From NCBI GenBank assembly GCA_963556255.1, contig OY744609.1:9946983-10010982 (forward strand): a stretch of 64,000 nucleotides of DNA, in the 5' to 3' direction. Within the stretch, counting starts at the first letter, position 1, and the number at the start of each line of letters is the position of its first letter. Shown here piece after piece: positions 1 to 10,626 of this stretch. The position numbers and the translations under genes are program-made. The notes below the pieces were generated by a model, which was given only the letters and a program-made list of their open reading frames with translations, was not told where the DNA came from and made no database searches. The DNA comes from Allolobophora icterica (lineage: Eukaryota; Annelida; Clitellata; Crassiclitellata; Lumbricidae).

Positions 1-419
1 TGTGTCAAGTTGAAGGGATTGTCCAGAGTAACGATATCAAGAACAAGTTCTGGTTGCCATGGAACCAGAAGAGGAGGGAAAGTGTTGTCATGGTGAGTCA
101 TGTTTAAGTTGACGGCAATGGGAAAGCAGCGGACATGATGGGTGATTGATTTCTTTTACAATATTTTATGCCTAGAACCACAAAATGTGTGTTAGATATG
201 TTATTTGATACCCACATATCCAACATCCAGTGTTTGTACAATTGGAGCCATGCATACGTGCAATTAAAGAGTTTTTCCCTTTAGTGATGCAGGCTAATTT
301 CTCTAAAAGAATGCAACTATGGGCTTCGTAGCTATCAAGTCAATCATCACTTGAAACCTTAAGTTTACATATTAAACTACAACAGAAATTTGATAACGCC
401 CTCTTAAAACAGTTCACGA

Positions 420-801
420 GGGGACCGTTCATAAAGGTGGTCCTTAAAAATGACCTAATTTGAACCCCACACTCCAACCGTGTAGTAAGGCCTATATTAG
501 GCCAACCTTTTGATTGTGCAGGCTAACTGTGCAATAGAGTGGGGTGCACTGATGATGCAGCATCCTGCAAAGGGAAAGTTCTATACTGTGCGACTTACGT
601 GGTGTTTAAACCTTAACGATGAGCTGCATTGGTTTCCCAGTTGCTTTTAGTACATGCTTGTCGTTAAAGCGTCACGGCACAGGCTGCAATGAAATAACTG
701 TAGATGCAGACTTCCACGTTACATGTTACCCTTCCTCCCCTTGTTCCTTTTTTTGGTTACCAGTTTCCCCATCTTCGTGGACATCTTTAATGGACAACCC
801 C
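420..801. mobile_element. Decayed Harbinger-like MITE
   Basis: The left end starts GGGGACCGTTCATAAAGG and the right end finishes TTTAATGGACAACCCC. These resemble the inverted ends of the better preserved copies at 3403-4876 and 24594-25028, including the C-rich block just inside the right end. No target duplication is left. Confidence 0.4.
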
Positions 802-1356
802 TAAGTGATCTATGATAACGGCTGTCTGCAGCTTAAATTAAGGGACATTGTCTCAAGAAATATCATAAACACTTGAAATGACTTATTTCCCCATACATCT
901 CCAAAATCATCTTGCAAAACAACGGCAGGCTTCCTTGAGGAAGTCTGTTTAAACCTCCAGTTTTACAGCCGATAAACTGGTCCTGTTATCGGAATCAGTC
1001 GCACCGATTCCAGAGTATTCAAAACAATATGGTTAAAGTAACTAAACACTTGTTCATTTGTGTCCTTGCCATCAACAGTCCTCAAATGCGAGTTACAGGT
1101 TTTGCAGGAAACAAACAGCAACGGCAACTCAGAATGCTTGTCTTTAAATACGAGTCACAATTTCAAATGACAAACAGGGAAATGAGCCTCTAACAGTTGG
1201 CATGTCACGACTAGGGTGTAATTTATGGCTGCAACGGGTAACAAACCCCTTGGGTAAGAGCTTACTGACAAAAATTCATCCCAGATTGGGAATGCTTTGA
1301 AACAATGAAATTACATCTAGAAATTGCACCTTGGTCATGACTGCGAAATTACACGT

Positions 1357-1608
1357 GGGGTCATCCATAACGGACGTCCACAATAAATGGCCTTCTGACC
1401 TCCCCCCTTGTCTGCATCTGATATTCCTCCAATGCATTACTAACGCCTAGAACCATCTCTGCTTTGCTGACACCGTTGGTTAACTAGACTGCAGTGAAAC
1501 GATCATAATATCATAGTTAAATGCAAACATCAGCATTGGGCCAAGTCCTGCCCCTTGTCTGTTTTGGATCACTCCTCCCATTTACGGACGTCCTTAATGG
1601 ATAACCCC
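1357..1608. mobile_element. Decayed Harbinger-like MITE
   Basis: The ends read GGGGTCATCCATAACGGACG on the left and GGACGTCCTTAATGGATAACCCC (overlapping terms of the same inverted repeat) on the right, with the internal CTCCCCCCTTGTCTGCAT block seen in sister copies. It is shorter than the 435-bp copy at 24594, and no target duplication is visible. Confidence 0.5.
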
Positions 1609-2065
1609 ATAACATTCAAGTACCTGTTGATCTATTTTCCCTGCCAACTGCCTAATTATTAGATTAACGGTGTTTATTCTTGTGCTTTCGTTCCAGTTTT
1701 ATTGATCATCTGGACTATTATTTGCTCACTTGACTCAGTACGACTTCACCACTCACAGAGGACTGAAAAGAATTAAAAGACTGAAAAAGTTACTGAAAGA
1801 ATAAAAAATTAGATAAACAACTTCAACAGTGACAACATTATGAGTGGCTTAACTGGCAGTTTTTAGATGACCCAGGTATGAGTACATTCCCTGAATTAAT
1901 CACTAGTATCCACGACTTCCCAGTAATCAAAAAAGCAGTAATTCTTTTGCCAACTTCCACACTGAACATTGTCAACAGGAAAACCAAACCAACAGCAAAA
2001 TTTAAAAACCGAAGCAAAACAGTTTTGAAATGTAGATGATTTCAAATAGCAAAGGTTAACATCAG

Positions 2066-2133
2066 GCTGAATCGCGATGAAAAACAATGACACAGAAGTG
2101 CTGAATCGCGATGAAAAACAATGACACAGAAGT
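2066..2133. repeat. 34-bp perfect tandem duplication
   Basis: Two exact copies of a 34-bp unit beginning GCTGAATCGCGATG sit about 100 bp beyond the likely NUDT9 polyadenylation site. Confidence 0.9.
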
Positions 2134-2230
2134 TATCATATATCATAACAATAACTAGGAACTCGCTACTAAACACTTGTGACTAAATCATATATATATA
2201 AAACAGTTGGCGTCTGAAAGGCATTTGAAT

Positions 2231-2236
2231 TTTATT
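2231..2236 (-). other. Candidate NUDT9 polyadenylation signal
   Basis: TTTATT on the plus strand gives AATAAA on the minus strand, 82 bp after the NUDT9 stop codon. This is a plausible distance for a short 3' UTR. Confidence 0.5.
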
Positions 2237-2317
2237 CATTAGAACTTAATGTCAAATAGCGGAGTATGCGTGGCATGAAGCACGAGATTACCACTAGTAG
2301 TAGTTGGCACAACCAGT

Positions 2318-2430
2318 TTACCAATGGGCGTTGTGGTGAACAGCGACTGCCTTGATCATGTCTGCGTGGCTCGCATAGAGCTTAACATTTTGATCAATAT
2401 CCATCCACTTCACTCCAACAGCATCATCAC
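2318..2430 (-). CDS. NUDT9: NUDT9 terminal exon
   Basis: 113 nt including the TAA stop; acceptor TTCTGTAG, enters in phase 1. It encodes [20 protein letters not shown] then HADMIKAVA, matching the end of the Nudix fold, and stops shortly after at HNAHW. Confidence 0.9.
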
Positions 2431-5400
2431 CTACAGAACGAAATAGCACTCACTGATACTGTCCTCACTTGTCTGTATGCAAGTCTCTGTCTGGGTCATT
2501 GTCCGGCTTGGTTTGTTTCAATTTAAATTTACTGGCATTGTTTATTAACTTTAAATTTACTGGCACTATGACAAACTTATTCTTTCAAGAAACAAATTCA
2601 TAAGTTTGATCACAAGTCATATGATCACACAATTATCGTATCTGGTGATGACTAAGCTTGATCACAATGCATAATGATGCTGATGATTTATTTAACATAT
2701 GCAGTAAATTAGGAGAAAAACAGTAACCTTAAAATTATCATAAATCATGCTACTGTTTAAACCTACTGTCAGCAAAACGAAGAATTTAAGCATAATTGTA
2801 TTAGTCTGTCTGTATTTGTGTGTTTGTCTTATGTCTGTTTGTCTAGCTGTTTCAGGTGACCAAATATACTTGTCATTTGTAGGTTAAATTTACTGAAGAC
2901 TTTATGCAATTTCAGTACAGGAGAGATGCATGATTAGTGCATATAGAAGAAGCAGAAGATCAGCACAAGAGGCAACAGCAACAGTGCAAGAGTAAACAGA
3001 CAATGATGCCAGGTTTCAGACATGTCCTACCAGCATGGAGCTTGAAACGTCCGACGCAATCCCCCTTCTCATCATGGAAGTTATAAGCGACGGTCTCCAT
3101 CCAGGCGTTGTCCGTGTTACGAGGATCATCGACATAGCCTCGATAAACCTAGACGAAGATGCAACAAAATCTTTCTTTCTGAGCAACAAATTCACTCATT
3201 GACTGACACATTCGCTTACCGACGGACCGAAATACCAGACTGGCACACTGATTGGCCTGAGAGACTGACCGTTGTGTGCACTGTTGGCCACCATAGCTAT
3301 AAACATACGTTTCTAGATGCTTAATAAACCACCTTTCAAGTACCTCATAAAAGTACTGTTTATGCGTAAAAAACAGTACTTTTATGGGTCTAAACTGTCT
3401 AAGGGTTTGTCCATAAAGGACGTCCGCAAAATATGACCTACTTTGGACCCCTCCCTCCCCCTTGTCCGCATTTGACCTTACCCTCCCTCCCTCCCCCTTT
3501 GCGGACGTTCGCACTAGGGAATGTAATCCCGGGATCCCGAATCCCGGAACCTTTTTAAATCCCGTAATCCCGGGATTGACAAACGTGGAATCCCGTATTT
3601 CCGGGATTACAAAAAATTGGGATTTTTGGATTAAATTTACTTGATCCACTGTATAATTCTTCCTTGAGGCTTGGGCAACGGACGCTAATTACGGCAGATA
3701 AACAGCAACGACGGGTACGAGCCCTAGTACAGACTACAGACTGACTCTGCCTGCCAGAGGCGTCTACCCCCCAAGTCATTGAAGCAACGTCCCTTTTCCC
3801 CTATTCTTCCCCCTCCCCGTTTCCTCCCCCCTAAGATGGTGTCACACACACACTGACAGATCTCCCCCTATGTCTTGGATGGAGCATTTGCTCCAAGGTT
3901 TCTATGGTGTAGACGCCTCTGCTGGCTATTTTCATATCAGGGTGCTGCAGGCTGCTGTGCACTCTGCTGCAGTACGGGTGCTACTGGTAGGCGAGACTAC
4001 TAGGCTGCTACTGCTTGGGTCTTCCCGCAGCGGTGCTGCGCTGGTCACCTGGGATTGCTATCAAGTATCAAGATCTTTCCACTCAGAAACACCCCACCCC
4101 GAGTTAATGAGCCTCCGAATACAAGCTAGTGGGCCAACCTATTAGTGGAGAAACCTTGATCACGGATCAACCGAGCCCAACTGCTGTCAAGTGCCTCTGC
4201 CTATGCTCTGAGTCATCATTAGTGGGTGAATCTACTTTTGACATTTCACGCTTCTTGCGATAATTTTATCGTAAATAACTCCTAACGAACGTTTAAACTT
4301 TTCATTTTAAGTTACAAGTTTATAACACATCGCCACAACGTTCTTAATACCATTAAATCTTTAATACACAACAACGTTATAGTATTAAATATACATTTAT
4401 GATACAGGCGGGAAATTTTTTATTGCATAAAGTATAATCCCGGGATCCCGGGATTGATTAATTCCTAATCCCGTAATCCCGGGATTGACAGAATGCTCCG
4501 GGATTACATTCCCTAGTTCGCACGTCTAAGCCAATTTTTAATGTCATAATCATTATTTTTACAATTATTCCACAGTACCTGTGCACGTTTAAGTGACAGT
4601 TCGGGTTTCATATCACAGGATGTGCAATAATAAAAGTCTCCTTAAATCGCAGTAAACGTTATACCATGCATGTGGTTTCAGGCAATCACTTCACTGACCT
4701 TTTTGTCTTTTGGGGAAGGTTGAAACAATGTGGTGTTTAAAAAACCATCAAATTAAAAAGTTTAGAACTTTAGATGCGGACGTCCGCACTAGTCACAACC
4801 CACCCTCCCCCCTTGTCCGCATTTCCATGACCCCTCCCTCCCCCCCTCATTGTGGACGTCCTTTATGGATGACCCCTAAGTGGTGTTAAAATTTCCTAAC
4901 AGACTTCATCGATAAGCCAACGTGGCTCAGAATACAAAAGCACTGCAAGTTATTAATGGCTTCTAGAAAACTGTGGTTCTGTACTGTTGGGTCGTGAGCA
5001 CCTCGTGAGTTTGTCTTGAAGAGTGCTATAGAACTCTTCGATTACAAACACAATTTAAAAAAATTACAATGTTCGAATAAATAGAATAGATGCAACCGGT
5101 GCTTTGGACATGCAAGTTTATGTAAGTGATAAAGAGAAATAAAATACAAAATACTTACGATAATGTATTTGATATCATCGTTTCACTAATTAGCTCACCT
5201 CAAATCCATCTTTGAAAAACTTGTCTATTTTCTTGAGGAGTGCCTTTTTCTTTTCTTCGTCGGCTTCAAGGCTGTTGAGGGCCTCCTCTGCAAACTCCCT
5301 TTTTAGTGTTGCAGTTACAAGCTCCCCTGGGTCTACCATTCCCTAGGTATCCAAACAGACAGAATCTCCAGTTTATTTATTTATTTATTTATTCCGGATA

Positions 5401-7099
5401 TTTCTATAGCGCCTCTCGAAGTCTACTACTACTCAGAGGCGCTCCCGACTACAGCATTGGTATACTGTGCCGGAATTTTCACGCCGAAGCGCCACGAGCA
5501 ATTGCGAGTCAAGGACTTGCCCAAGGTCCGTAGGCTGCGGCTAGAGTGGGATTTGAACCTGCAACCCTCCGGTCACAAGGCGCTGTACAGTTAGTGTACT
5601 TAATCACAAATTTATATAGCACCTCTTCAAGAGAGACTCACCAGAGGCACTCCCACCCTGACACCACCAAGCCATGTTCAACTACTGCATATTGGTTTTC
5701 AAACACTCATGGAATGCATGCAAAGAAAGACCAAGGAGCTCAGGTTACCAGGTATACGTTGCCAAGCAGTTTATTCCAGAAAAGTCTACATATGTAGGTA
5801 CGTGTGTATACATTTATATAGCACCTCTACAGAATCACTATCATAAATGTAGAAAGTAATTTTCAAATCGGTTAATTATTTTTATAGACATGCAAATTAT
5901 CAATATCAGAAGAACTAGGACTGTGTCCAAACAACTTCTGGTTCATCATCCTAGATGCCAAAATGATGGCTACAATCTGCAACTGACTGGTTAGGCTCTC
6001 ACCTTGTAATGCACAGCAAGTGGACTCGCTTAGCAACATCAGCTGAATACAGGCACTACATAAATGCAAGAAATGAAATTTATAAATTAATTAATAAGTC
6101 CATGCTATAAACTACTATATACGAGTGCTAAACCGCCATACAGAATGCATACGTACACATATGTACATACACTTTTATTCAATACTGAATGTATGACATG
6201 TCAGAAATAAATTTACCCCGGGAATGGCCCATTCCCCCGAGTCTTTCCGCTGTATGGAGATGAACTCCAAAATAGGTTTCTGTGTTTTCGGATGCAATAC
6301 TTCTTTGCCTTGTTCATTAACTTTCCACCTAAAACAAGCAACAAAATGTAATGAGTAACCATTAATTTTAAAATACTGACTGGCATTACTGATTCATCGC
6401 TGCAGGGAAAATGGGCATGGCCAAGTAAATGCTCATTTATTGTGCCCAAACAGCAGTTCTGTTTCACTGCAAGCTCAGCTACAACATCTCGTTTATGATC
6501 GATCAGAAATCTGACTGCGAGGGTGACATCCATATGCTATCAAGAGAATTAATTAAGTCTCCAACATTCTCTCCAAACTGTGGGCCGAACAGCAGGCTTC
6601 TGGCTCCATGCACCACAATTAAATAGTCAAACAATATGAATTCCTTCAAAAAAATTTTCCAAGCAGGAATGCTGAAAGAACTTTGCTATTGCATCAAGCA
6701 AGCTGAAACAGATAACACAGAAACTTTATGTAAAAGAAAGACTTGGCCAGTTGAACAGCACCTTGTGACTATGGGATCGGCAGCGTGATTCGGTCCCCAG
6801 CGACCAAGACACCCACGGCCCCGTATTCCTGTCCTACCAATAGGATTTCTAAAACACAAAACCTTAAACTGACAAGTTGTCTTGAGATTGGTTTTATTCA
6901 TGACATCAAACTCTCACAGTCGAATAAAAGACTGAAAAGGCTGAAATTCACATAAATAATTCACCTTGCCAGTTATATGTAAAACTTAACTCATAATAAA
7001 GTGACCATGCTGATGTTATTCCCAATGAGATACGCTCCACTCTGCTACATTCTCTGAAACTCAGAAAATTCCTTATCCACCTCACTGATAACCACACAA

Positions 7100-7136
<37 letters not shown>

Positions 7137-8854
7137 AATTTCCGTGTGGTTCTAAAAACGTGCTTATAATTCCCATCAACAAGCAATGGTGCAATATGCT
7201 TCATCTGAGCAATCAGAACTCTCTCAAATATATAACGAAATTGGAAATTACCCCAATTTGTAGTATTGGATCCACATGTACTTCTGGCCAGGGATGCTAG
7301 TTTCACCTTTCACCAACACTTGAAAATGGCTTTCTTTTACCAGTGATGGGCTGGGAGAGCCTCTGAGTAGATATCTAAAATTGGCGCTATATAAATGCTC
7401 AGGGTGTCAGGTGCTACATAAATAGCTGATTACTTTATGTTACACAATTTACACCTAGGTAAACAATGCATAAAGCACTCACTGTGGAACACCTTCAACG
7501 ACTGTATACTCTTTTTTCTCGTGACTCCTCCGATCAATTTTGCTGTTCTCATCTACTTTGTTCCAGACGGTGGTATCGGTAATCTCTCTAAAATTTGCAT
7601 AAGTTTGAATATAAATATATAGTGTCTCTGTGAGGTTCTTATATAAATGCTTTCATGAATGTATGTTTGTATGCATGCTTGTATTATGGTACTTAATAAA
7701 GAGCCCTATAACAGTTACTATCTCACAAAGGTGGGCACCATGACACAAGCATACATACAAGCATACATACATACTCAAGTACACATACACATAAACACAA
7801 ACAAAGACACAATATAAAACATAATTGATACACACCATTACAAACATTCAAATCACAATTATAAAACAGCAACATTCCCAAATACTAAATGCACTGAAAT
7901 ATCAATACACCAGTGACTTAATATTACAACACGGAAGGCAGAGAACAGCCCACGACAGTAAGAAATGGAGAAAGGCCTGGACAGCATGGCATGGAAGCCA
8001 TGGTGAAAGATCCAGAAGATGAAGTCATGGCACCAAATCGTGATAACAGCAATGCTCATCCGAGTTTTTCCTTTCTGCTGTACAGTGTAAAATTAATAAG
8101 TAGATTTGGCTATAAAATTTTGCTATATATATATTATTATTCTCACAACCACAGTTTGCTACAGAGAGGATACAGATCAATATCTATTATTATTGGGCTT
8201 CATTGTTTGGCTCTGCTCCATTGTACATACAAGAGCAGTTTGTGCCGGTTTCAGCTCAATCAGGTCGCAGGTATCTTCTCTCAACCGCCTGTGGAGATCT
8301 TCTGGTGCCTCTCTGCCATACATCAACACGAATGCATCGTGCACTCTTGTGCATTGGTCCAGGCCTTTGGAACAATGTTCCAGTTGCAATTCGAGCTGTC
8401 CCTTTAAACTCTGCTCAAGCTATTTTTTATAGCTATGTTAAGACCCACCTCTTCATATCCCTTTAACAGACAGCTATCTTCATAGGGCTTTTAAGAGGTT
8501 CCTAAAATGTGCTACATAAATGTTCACGATATGTAAACACATGTACGGTTATTATCGTTATAATACTTGTATCAGTAGTTTAATAAACGTAAGAGACATA
8601 CATACTCAGGATCTGCCCAAGGCTTTCCATTGACGCCTTCAGCTGTGTAGAAAAGTGGATCGTATCCATCAAAAGAATTCTCCCATTTAACAGATTTGTC
8701 CGGCACTACAAAACGAGTCTTGTCGCTTCTCGGATACTTCCCAGTTCTACATTTCACATGAGTGCTGACTGGCTCCATGCTGGGCGAATTCGATGGCCAA
8801 AACAGTTTAGAGAACCAACCTCCCATCGGTTTGACGACGGAGAACCTACTTGTC
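2318..8854 (-). CDS. NUDT9: NUDT9-type mitochondrial ADP-ribose pyrophosphatase (7 coding exons resolved)
   Basis: The family hydrolyses ADP-ribose to AMP and ribose 5-phosphate, mainly in mitochondria. Coding exons on the minus strand are 8854-8606, 7587-7483, 6848-6762, 6328-6217, 5342-5199, 3148-3031 and 2430-2318. All have GT-AG borders, and the phases chain as 2,2,2,0,0,1. Diagnostic segments in order are [12 protein letters not shown] and PWADPE, the signature [16 protein letters not shown], the Nudix box GMVDPGE...[23 protein letters not shown] and a C-terminus ending in HNAHW and a TAA stop. The Nudix glutamates (REFAEE) are intact, unlike the degenerate box of the TRPM2 channel domain, so an active enzyme is expected. 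The 5' end is unresolved. Exon 8854 begins in phase 2, so an upstream exon is needed (candidate 9103-9033), or translation starts at an internal Met near residue 11 or 25 of this exon. Introns carry a nested transposon pair, a SINE and a LINE fragment. Confidence 0.88.
3031..3148 (-). CDS. NUDT9: NUDT9 exon: [12 protein letters not shown] segment
   Basis: 118 nt; acceptor CGTCTAG and donor GTAGGA, phase 0 to phase 1. It encodes [19 protein letters not shown] then [11 protein letters not shown], a strongly conserved substrate-domain segment of the family. Confidence 0.92.
3403..4876. mobile_element. Harbinger-like MITE split by a hAT insertion
   Basis: Inverted ends GGGTTTGTCCATAAAGGACG and GGACGTCCTTTATGGATGACCCC (read as overlapping inverted repeat) are flanked by the 3-bp duplication TAA (3400-3402 and 4877-4879). 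Removing the nested element at 3515-4515 with one TSD copy leaves about 465 bp, close to the 435-bp sister at 24594. TSD size suggests the PIF/Harbinger group. It lies in a NUDT9 intron. Confidence 0.75.
3515..4515. mobile_element. Non-autonomous hAT element nested in the MITE
   Basis: Terminal inverted repeat TAGGGAATGTAATCCCGG is flanked by a perfect 8-bp duplication GTTCGCAC (3507-3514 and 4516-4523). Both subterminal regions carry repeated ATCCCGGGAT palindromes, the usual arrangement of transposase-binding repeats. I recognise no transposase; the open frames inside are short. Confidence 0.85.
5199..5342 (-). CDS. NUDT9: NUDT9 exon: Nudix box
   Basis: 144 nt; acceptor ACCTAG and donor GTGAGC, phase 0 to phase 0. 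It encodes [20 protein letters not shown] then [13 protein letters not shown]. The Nudix pattern G-x5-E-x7-R-E-U-x-E-E is complete; the last G-U pair of the general consensus is replaced by LN, which I recall is also so in NUDT9 relatives. Confidence 0.93.
5368..5605 (-). mobile_element. tRNA-derived SINE (minus)
   Basis: On the minus strand a box-B-like GGTTCAAATCC lies in a tRNA-like head (complement of 5545-5575). The element runs to a TAAA-type tail seen as (TTTA)n at 5374-5393 on the plus strand. It ends 25 bp from the NUDT9 Nudix-box exon, and partial copies of its tail region recur at about 5610-5660 and 5810-5830. Confidence 0.55.
6217..6328 (-). CDS. NUDT9: NUDT9 exon: strand before the Nudix box
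   Basis: 112 nt; acceptor GTTTTAG and donor GTAAAT, phase 2 to phase 0. It encodes [19 protein letters not shown] then [17 protein letters not shown]. The exon ends at the glycine that opens the Nudix box, so the box is split by an intron. Confidence 0.9.
6762..6848 (-). CDS. NUDT9: NUDT9 exon: [12 protein letters not shown] signature
   Basis: 87 nt; acceptor GTTTTAG and donor GTGCTG, phase 2 to phase 2. It encodes [19 protein letters not shown] followed by [10 protein letters not shown], the most diagnostic motif of NUDT9 and the related TRPM2 domain. Confidence 0.93.
7103..7135. repeat. (AC)n microsatellite
   Basis: About 16 uninterrupted CA dinucleotides in a NUDT9 intron. Confidence 0.95.
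7483..7587 (-). CDS. NUDT9: NUDT9 exon: linker before the GRTG motif
   Basis: 105 nt; acceptor AAATTTTAG and donor GTGAGT, phase 2 to phase 2. It encodes [18 protein letters not shown] followed by [10 protein letters not shown]. The position and pattern match the linker between the WADP and NPxGRTG segments of the family. It is easy to miss because no ATG-initiated frame covers it. Confidence 0.8.
8150..8470 (+). mobile_element. LINE 3' fragment (CR1/L2-like ORF2 C-terminus)
   Basis: The plus-strand frame at 8203-8466 reads [20 protein letters not shown] followed by [13 protein letters not shown]. The pattern G-x-x-LWN-x-P-x-x-IR ... F-x-x-x-x-K-THLF is typical of the extreme C-terminus of CR1/L2-type LINE ORF2. 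It is 5' truncated, with no reverse transcriptase, and sits in a NUDT9 intron on the opposite strand. Confidence 0.7.
8606..8854 (-). CDS. NUDT9: NUDT9 exon: N-terminal region
   Basis: 249 nt; acceptor TTGTAG and donor GTATGT. It encodes the stretch ahead of the Nudix fold, with [19 protein letters not shown] and the family segment [15 protein letters not shown]. It enters and leaves in phase 2. Confidence 0.85.
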
Positions 8855-9032
8855 CTACAATACAGCATAAAATCAATTTTTCAAACACGTCACTGAAACT
8901 CTTATGTAATGATAGCTACTGAATCTAGTACAAAATGCATCTGTTATACAACTGCCTTCACCATTTGGCCCATACCTAATCATAATGAGCACAACGATTT
9001 CTTTTTACAGCCGGCATCGTTTTGCGACTCAC

Positions 9033-9103
9033 AGCGACCTCTGTATTCCAGCAACACGAACCAGATGAAATGCTTTGAGGAGTTTAGCAGTTGCAGGACA
9101 AAA
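9033..9103 (-). CDS. NUDT9: Candidate upstream NUDT9 exon (presequence-like)
   Basis: On the minus strand a 71-nt open stretch follows GACAG and ends at a strong GTGAGT donor. It leaves phase 2, exactly what the exon at 8854 needs. The peptide KLLKAFHLVRVAGIQRSL is basic and hydrophobic without acidic residues, like a mitochondrial presequence. It has no ATG of its own, so another 5' exon would be required. This is inference from splice phase and composition only. Confidence 0.4.
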
Positions 9104-10626
9104 CTGTCATTTTCCTCTTGAAATCTGTTGAGGCTATATAAGGAGCTGTGTTGACATCTGTATGACCCATGTGACCTTTATTATGTATTGTTCAGAGGAG
9201 GCTGGCAAAGTTAGTGGTGTTTTGGGGGTGGGAATGGGGACAGAACTGATGGGGATGGGGTAGGGATATGGACAGACCTGTTGGCTACTGGTAAAAGTAA
9301 ATATCTGGTCTGGAATGTCACAGTTGTACACATTTGAGCATCATCCTATGTTGCTCACACAGCAAATTCAGCTGAGGAAGTCGCAAAACAGGCTGCCACT
9401 TATATCAATCTAAAAAACTCAATACCTCTGCCTCCTTTGTGAGGCTTTCTCGCCTACACAGCCAACAAAGAAAATCACAGTCTAGTTATAAACATACATT
9501 CAGTTTTATGCAGATTCACTTGCTGGTACAAGCAAACAACAATAAGAAACAAAGAAGAAAATGAAGTACAGGACCTTGAAATTTCCTCACCCAATTTTCA
9601 ACCTTACAAAGACAACTAAAGTGACACTTTAGGACTAGCTTGGTAAATTCACTTGCCCTGTGTTACTCATCACAAGAAACACTAAAATTATTTCTAACAA
9701 ATTGACCAAACTGATCTGGTGTCTTAGCCAAAAGACTTGTCTTTCCAAGTTTTCTAAGCCTGCATTCACATAATTTTGGCAACAGAAAATCTTATCAGCC
9801 ATCAGCGAAAAATTTCGACTACCTACCTCAACACAAAATATTACAACTTTAGAATCAGTCTAGCGTTTTTTTATAAATACAAACACTGGATATTCGCCGT
9901 TTCACTTTCTGCCGCATCACGCATACTAATGATTCACATAGTTTGGCGCCCACACAACAAGACTATTTTCAGATCGCAATGATTCAACCTACCGCTAGTT
10001 TTGCCTACTAGCAGTTTCCGGGTCTAAACGAAAAGCTGTCGAGCGTGTTTAAAACCGTATTTGACGAAAATAAATGGGGCTACAAGCAAAACGACAGTAG
10101 TTAGCTTAATATGTTAATCAGCGTAAACAGACTTCTGTAGCAACGCAACTACACCAAAATAGAGAAAATGGTAGTTTCTAACAGGAATACCATGACGTCA
10201 TTGGGTGTGTCTGGAGTGGAAATAGTATCAAATACGCAGTTAAAAGCGCCAGAACACCTTTAAGAATGATTTCGGCAAAAAATCTACTCATTGAAATCCA
10301 AAATTCGCGTCTCTTGCAAAGGTTTAATTCCCATCTGATTACATTAAAACATACTGATTTACTGCGTTCGATGTAGTCTAGGCCCTTGCCTCTCTGTTCT
10401 ACTGTGAGACAGCCATGTTGGTGTCTTGAGAATAAGTAAGAACGCGCACAGCAAAGTGAACGCCGGGTTCACTTCATATAACAGGTCGGTGCATGGTCAC
10501 TAATATAAATCTTCTAAAAAATATTAGCGCTACACAAAAGCCACGTCAGAAAGAACACGTTAACACCTGCGCTATATCAAATCAAGTCCGCACTAGCCAT
10601 ATCCGCCTTATACGTTCCGGTGCCAG
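9104..10626. other. NUDT9 upstream region, content unassigned
   Basis: No supported protein-coding exon beyond the candidate at 9033-9103. It presumably contains the NUDT9 5' UTR and promoter; a perfect CRE palindrome lies at 10193-10200. Open frames here are short and unlike any family I recognise. Confidence 0.4.
10193..10200. promoter_or_regulatory. CRE-type palindrome TGACGTCA
   Basis: A perfect TGACGTCA followed directly by TTGG (inverted CCAAT) lies about 1.1 kb upstream of the first candidate NUDT9 exon. It could be part of the NUDT9 promoter. A single 8-bp site is weak evidence by itself. Confidence 0.3.

Larger units (their letters stand above)
1..2215. other. Gene-free flank downstream of NUDT9
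   Basis: I see no supported coding exon here. The stretch holds two decayed copies of a Harbinger-like MITE (420-801 and 1357-1608), a 34-bp tandem duplication and otherwise unassigned AT-rich sequence. The short open frames present lack splice-site or family support. Confidence 0.5.

Noticed and set aside
6686..6901. TRPM2 channel as the source of the NUDT9-like domain
   Set aside because: The Nudix box keeps the catalytic REFxEE glutamates and no ion-channel exons are present; a stand-alone NUDT9 enzyme fits better.
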